Shown piece after piece: positions 17,004-18,873 of a stretch of DNA of 18,873 nt. This DNA is from Haliscomenobacter sp. (lineage in GTDB: Bacteria; Bacteroidota; Bacteroidia; Chitinophagales; Saprospiraceae), in the NCBI GenBank assembly GCA_016713275.1, contig JADJPL010000018.1, positions 1-18,873 on the forward strand. Direction: 5' to 3'. The first letter of the stretch is position 1; every line of letters begins with the position of its first letter. A model generated the notes under the pieces. The model was not told the origin of the DNA and made no database searches. It saw only the letters and a program-made list of their open reading frames with translations. The position numbers and the translations under genes were made by a program.

Positions 17004-18351
17004 TTAGCTGGCTTTTATCCAGGCGTTGACCTCCTGCGACAGGTACATGCCCTGTCCGTCGTGGCCCGCCTTTGCACGACGACCTTTGGCTTTGTGTACC
17101 CCGGCATACCGGGTTTCCAGCCACTGGAACACATGTTCGCCCCGCTTGAACCGGCTGGAACTAAACCAGGTTAGCTTCGCAATCCGTGGTATTTAACGTC
17201 GGATCGGCGCCGGTTCCGTTGCCGAGCAGATAGGCGATGTTGCGCTGAAGCAGCCCGCGCGTTCAGGGTATCCTTGCTGATGGTATTCATAAGCCGGGCG
17301 GTTGACAAATCCCATTGGCTAATGATTGAAGGTGGGGCAATTCGCCGGCTGGACGAACTGGCCTTTCCCTTCGTCAAGTCATATCGTCGGGGTAGTAATA
17401 ATACTGGGTGTTCGCCGCGCCGTATGGAAAATTTCAACCCGGGGTACTTTGTTTCCAGGCTGTTTGCCGCTGCATAAAGCTGGACGAACAACCCGCCCGA
17501 ACTGTGCCCGGTGATCAGGATATTTCGCATTGCCGGAAAATGTTCCTTGTCGGCCAGGCGCTCCACCAATTGATCGATAACGCCAAAAGAGCTGACGCTC
17601 GCCAACCGGGGGTGAGGGGAGGGCTGCCCGTCCCGCCAACTCGTAGAAGTCCAATACCACTCCCTGCCTGGGCTTCGGAACTGTTTTTGAAGTCGGGCGC
17701 GATCAAAATGGTGTTGTCCTGAAAGCTGCCTTGCTTCAATGCAGTGGTCAGGTAAGAATAGACAGGTCAGCGTCCCGGTTTTGGCCATGCACTACAAGGA
17801 CCGCGTGTTGAAGATTCTTCCAGCGGGCGTCTTCGAGAAAAAGAGGGAAACTGGCGTAAAAGAAAACCGCCCGCCACCCGGCAGGTAACCGTTTGCAGGC
17901 ACTCCCCTCCGGCGGGGACGCAAGAGCGCCATTTCCATGATCAGCCCTTTTCCATGGTGGTGAACGAAAGGCTAGGGGTTTGTCCAACGATTCTCCGTTC
18001 TTGCCAATCGCCTGGGCGGCTACCTGTAGTTGGTAGCCCGTATTGTATTCAGGAATCCATGGTAAGAACGGCTTTGGACCCAACGTTGACATAGGAGAAT
18101 TGCCAGGGACCCTTACCGGATGCCTGCAGTAAGTGAACACGCTGTCAGAATTTCCTAGGTCTAACGCGCCCGAAAACGTAAGCTCAATCGTAGGTTTGAT
18201 CGCTACGTTTTTGCTCCATCCTCAATTTCTGTCCATTGACTGCTGCCGTCAGCAGGGTCATAGATGGAACAGAGGGTGCTTCCTTCTGGCAGGAAACGCC
18301 CAGCAAGACAAGTATCCCAAAAGCAGGAAGTATTCTTTTATGGAAACGCAT
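17004..18351 (-). CDS. Lipoprotein alpha/beta-hydrolase with N-terminal Ig-like (Big_5) domain (frame-broken)
   Basis: ATG at 18351-18349 begins a lipoprotein signal (MRFHKRILPAFGILVLLGVS followed by Cys 21). An Ig-like Big_5 domain follows (IKPTIELTFSGALDLGNSDS, YNTGYQLQVAAQAIGKNGES). From about 17,880 leftward an alpha/beta hydrolase is readable: AVLVVHGQNRDADL, TILIAPDFKNSSEAQ, the nucleophile elbow GHSSGGLFVQLYAAAN (near 17,490), a YYYP.DMTYDEGKG-like segment, RFKRGEHVFQWLETRYAGVH and the catalytic His region GHDGQGMYLSQEVNAWIKAS, ending TAA at 17006-17004. This suits an envelope-anchored esterase. Its stop is 10 bases from that of the convergent acetylesterase. Many frame breaks are present. 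The substrate cannot be stated. Confidence 0.75.
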
Positions 18352-18401
18352 AGGAAACGGATTTTCAAAGGCTTGTTGCAGTGAGCCCCACAACAACAAA
18401 C

Positions 18402-18873
18402 CTATTTTTTCAACGACCCGTCTGTATTGGGCCATATCAATTTCATTCTCGCTTTTGGCAATGACGACAGCGGCTACCGTATTACCGATAAAGTTGACGG
18501 CCAGCCCCGTTCGCTCATAAACCGGTCAACTCCAATAATCATCGCCAACCCTTCAATGGGTATGACCTTAATCGCGGTCGAGTAGAAGCCAGCACCAGAA
18601 ATCCACTCCCGGTAACCCCCTGCCGCTCCTTTGCTCGTCAGCATCAAGACGCCGATAATCGTCAATTGCTGACCCAAAGAAAGGTCAATTCCAAAAACCT
18701 GGGCCAGAAAATACGGCCATACTTAGGTAGATCGTGGTCCCGTCCAGGTTAAAGCTATAACCGTAGGAACAACAAGCCCTACGACTTCTTTTTCGCATCC
18801 GGCGAGGGTGAGTTTTTCCATCACGGATGGCAGAACCGCTTCACTACTGCTGAGCCTACCACAATGAAAATTT
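18402..18873 (-). CDS. Sodium/proton:dicarboxylate (glutamate) symporter, DAACS family, C-terminal part
   Basis: The gene enters from the right edge and is read leftward. Joined fragments give the hallmark C-terminal half of GltP/DctA-type carriers: EKLTLAGCEKEVVGLVVP, YSFNLDGTTIYLSMAVF, LGQQLTIIGVLMLTSKGAAG, TAIKVIPIEGLAMIIGVDRF and NFIGNTVAAVVIAKSE, which cover the substrate- and cation-binding helices 7 and 8. The open frame runs on into the next gene unless one A is removed from the six-base run at 18405-18410; the corrected end is AQYRRVVEK with TAG at 18404-18402, 50 bases before the hydrolase start. It imports C4-dicarboxylates or glutamate across the inner membrane. I cannot decide between gltP and dctA. 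Confidence 0.82.

Noticed and set aside
1..18873. tRNA, rRNA or phage/integron structures
   Set aside because: No cloverleaf, rRNA core or integrase/att signature was recognised on either strand.

Overview
The window looks like a chromosomal piece of a Bacteroidota bacterium, probably an environmental polysaccharide degrader of the Saprospirales/Cytophagales/Chitinophagales type. I infer this from the gene families: lipoproteins and Sec-exported carbohydrate-active enzymes, a DUF4369-like/TlpA thioredoxin, a sensor protein with a C-terminal winged helix, a CE1-CBM48-CE1 esterase, and one exact TAnnTTTG promoter box. I cannot name the species.

The dominant technical feature is reading-frame damage. 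Most genes are recognisable only by joining fragments from two or three frames. The fragments are collinear, family motifs continue across the breaks, and several breaks are one-base changes in homopolymer runs. This fits unpolished long-read sequence better than pseudogenes. Gene coordinates below therefore span the reconstructed gene rather than a single open frame. The damage is heavy in 1-9,500 and 16,000-18,873, lighter in the middle, and absent from the 1.2-kb thioredoxin gene at 14,222-15,412.

Layout. (1) 1-7,658, plus strand: a xylan/plant cell-wall degradation cluster with a GH43 beta-xylosidase/arabinofuranosidase, a GH30 (subfamily 8-like) glucuronoxylanase, a GH9 glucanase with a long N-terminal extension, and a double-headed CE1 esterase with a central CBM48-like module. 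A 160-bp palindromic MITE-like element with 16-bp perfect terminal inverted repeats and a TAATA target duplication sits exactly at the GH9 stop codon. (2) 7,839-9,793, minus strand: a translationally coupled pair, a secreted Asp-box/BNR beta-propeller protein followed by a membrane-spanning regulator with a periplasmic sensor region and a C-terminal winged helix. (3) 10,126-14,089, plus strand: small housekeeping or uncharacterised genes (tandem VOC-domain protein, small conserved protein, lipoprotein, DDAH with an overlapping glycine-zipper membrane protein, CBU_0592-like membrane protein, conserved cytosolic protein). (4) 14,222-16,993, plus strand: the intact thioredoxin-like lipid/periplasm protein and a sialate O-acetylesterase/CE20-type esterase. 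(5) 17,004-18,873, minus strand: a lipoprotein alpha/beta hydrolase with an Ig-like (Big_5) N-terminal domain, and the C-terminal part of a sodium/proton:dicarboxylate symporter that runs off the right edge.

Working together: GH30 would cut glucuronoxylan internally, GH43 would release xylose or arabinose, the CE1 and CE20 esterases would remove feruloyl/acetyl decorations, and GH9 would attack the beta-glucan partner. No SusC/SusD pair is visible, so uptake genes must lie outside the window or elsewhere. The most interesting biology is the MITE at the GH9 stop codon and the coupled propeller/winged-helix pair.
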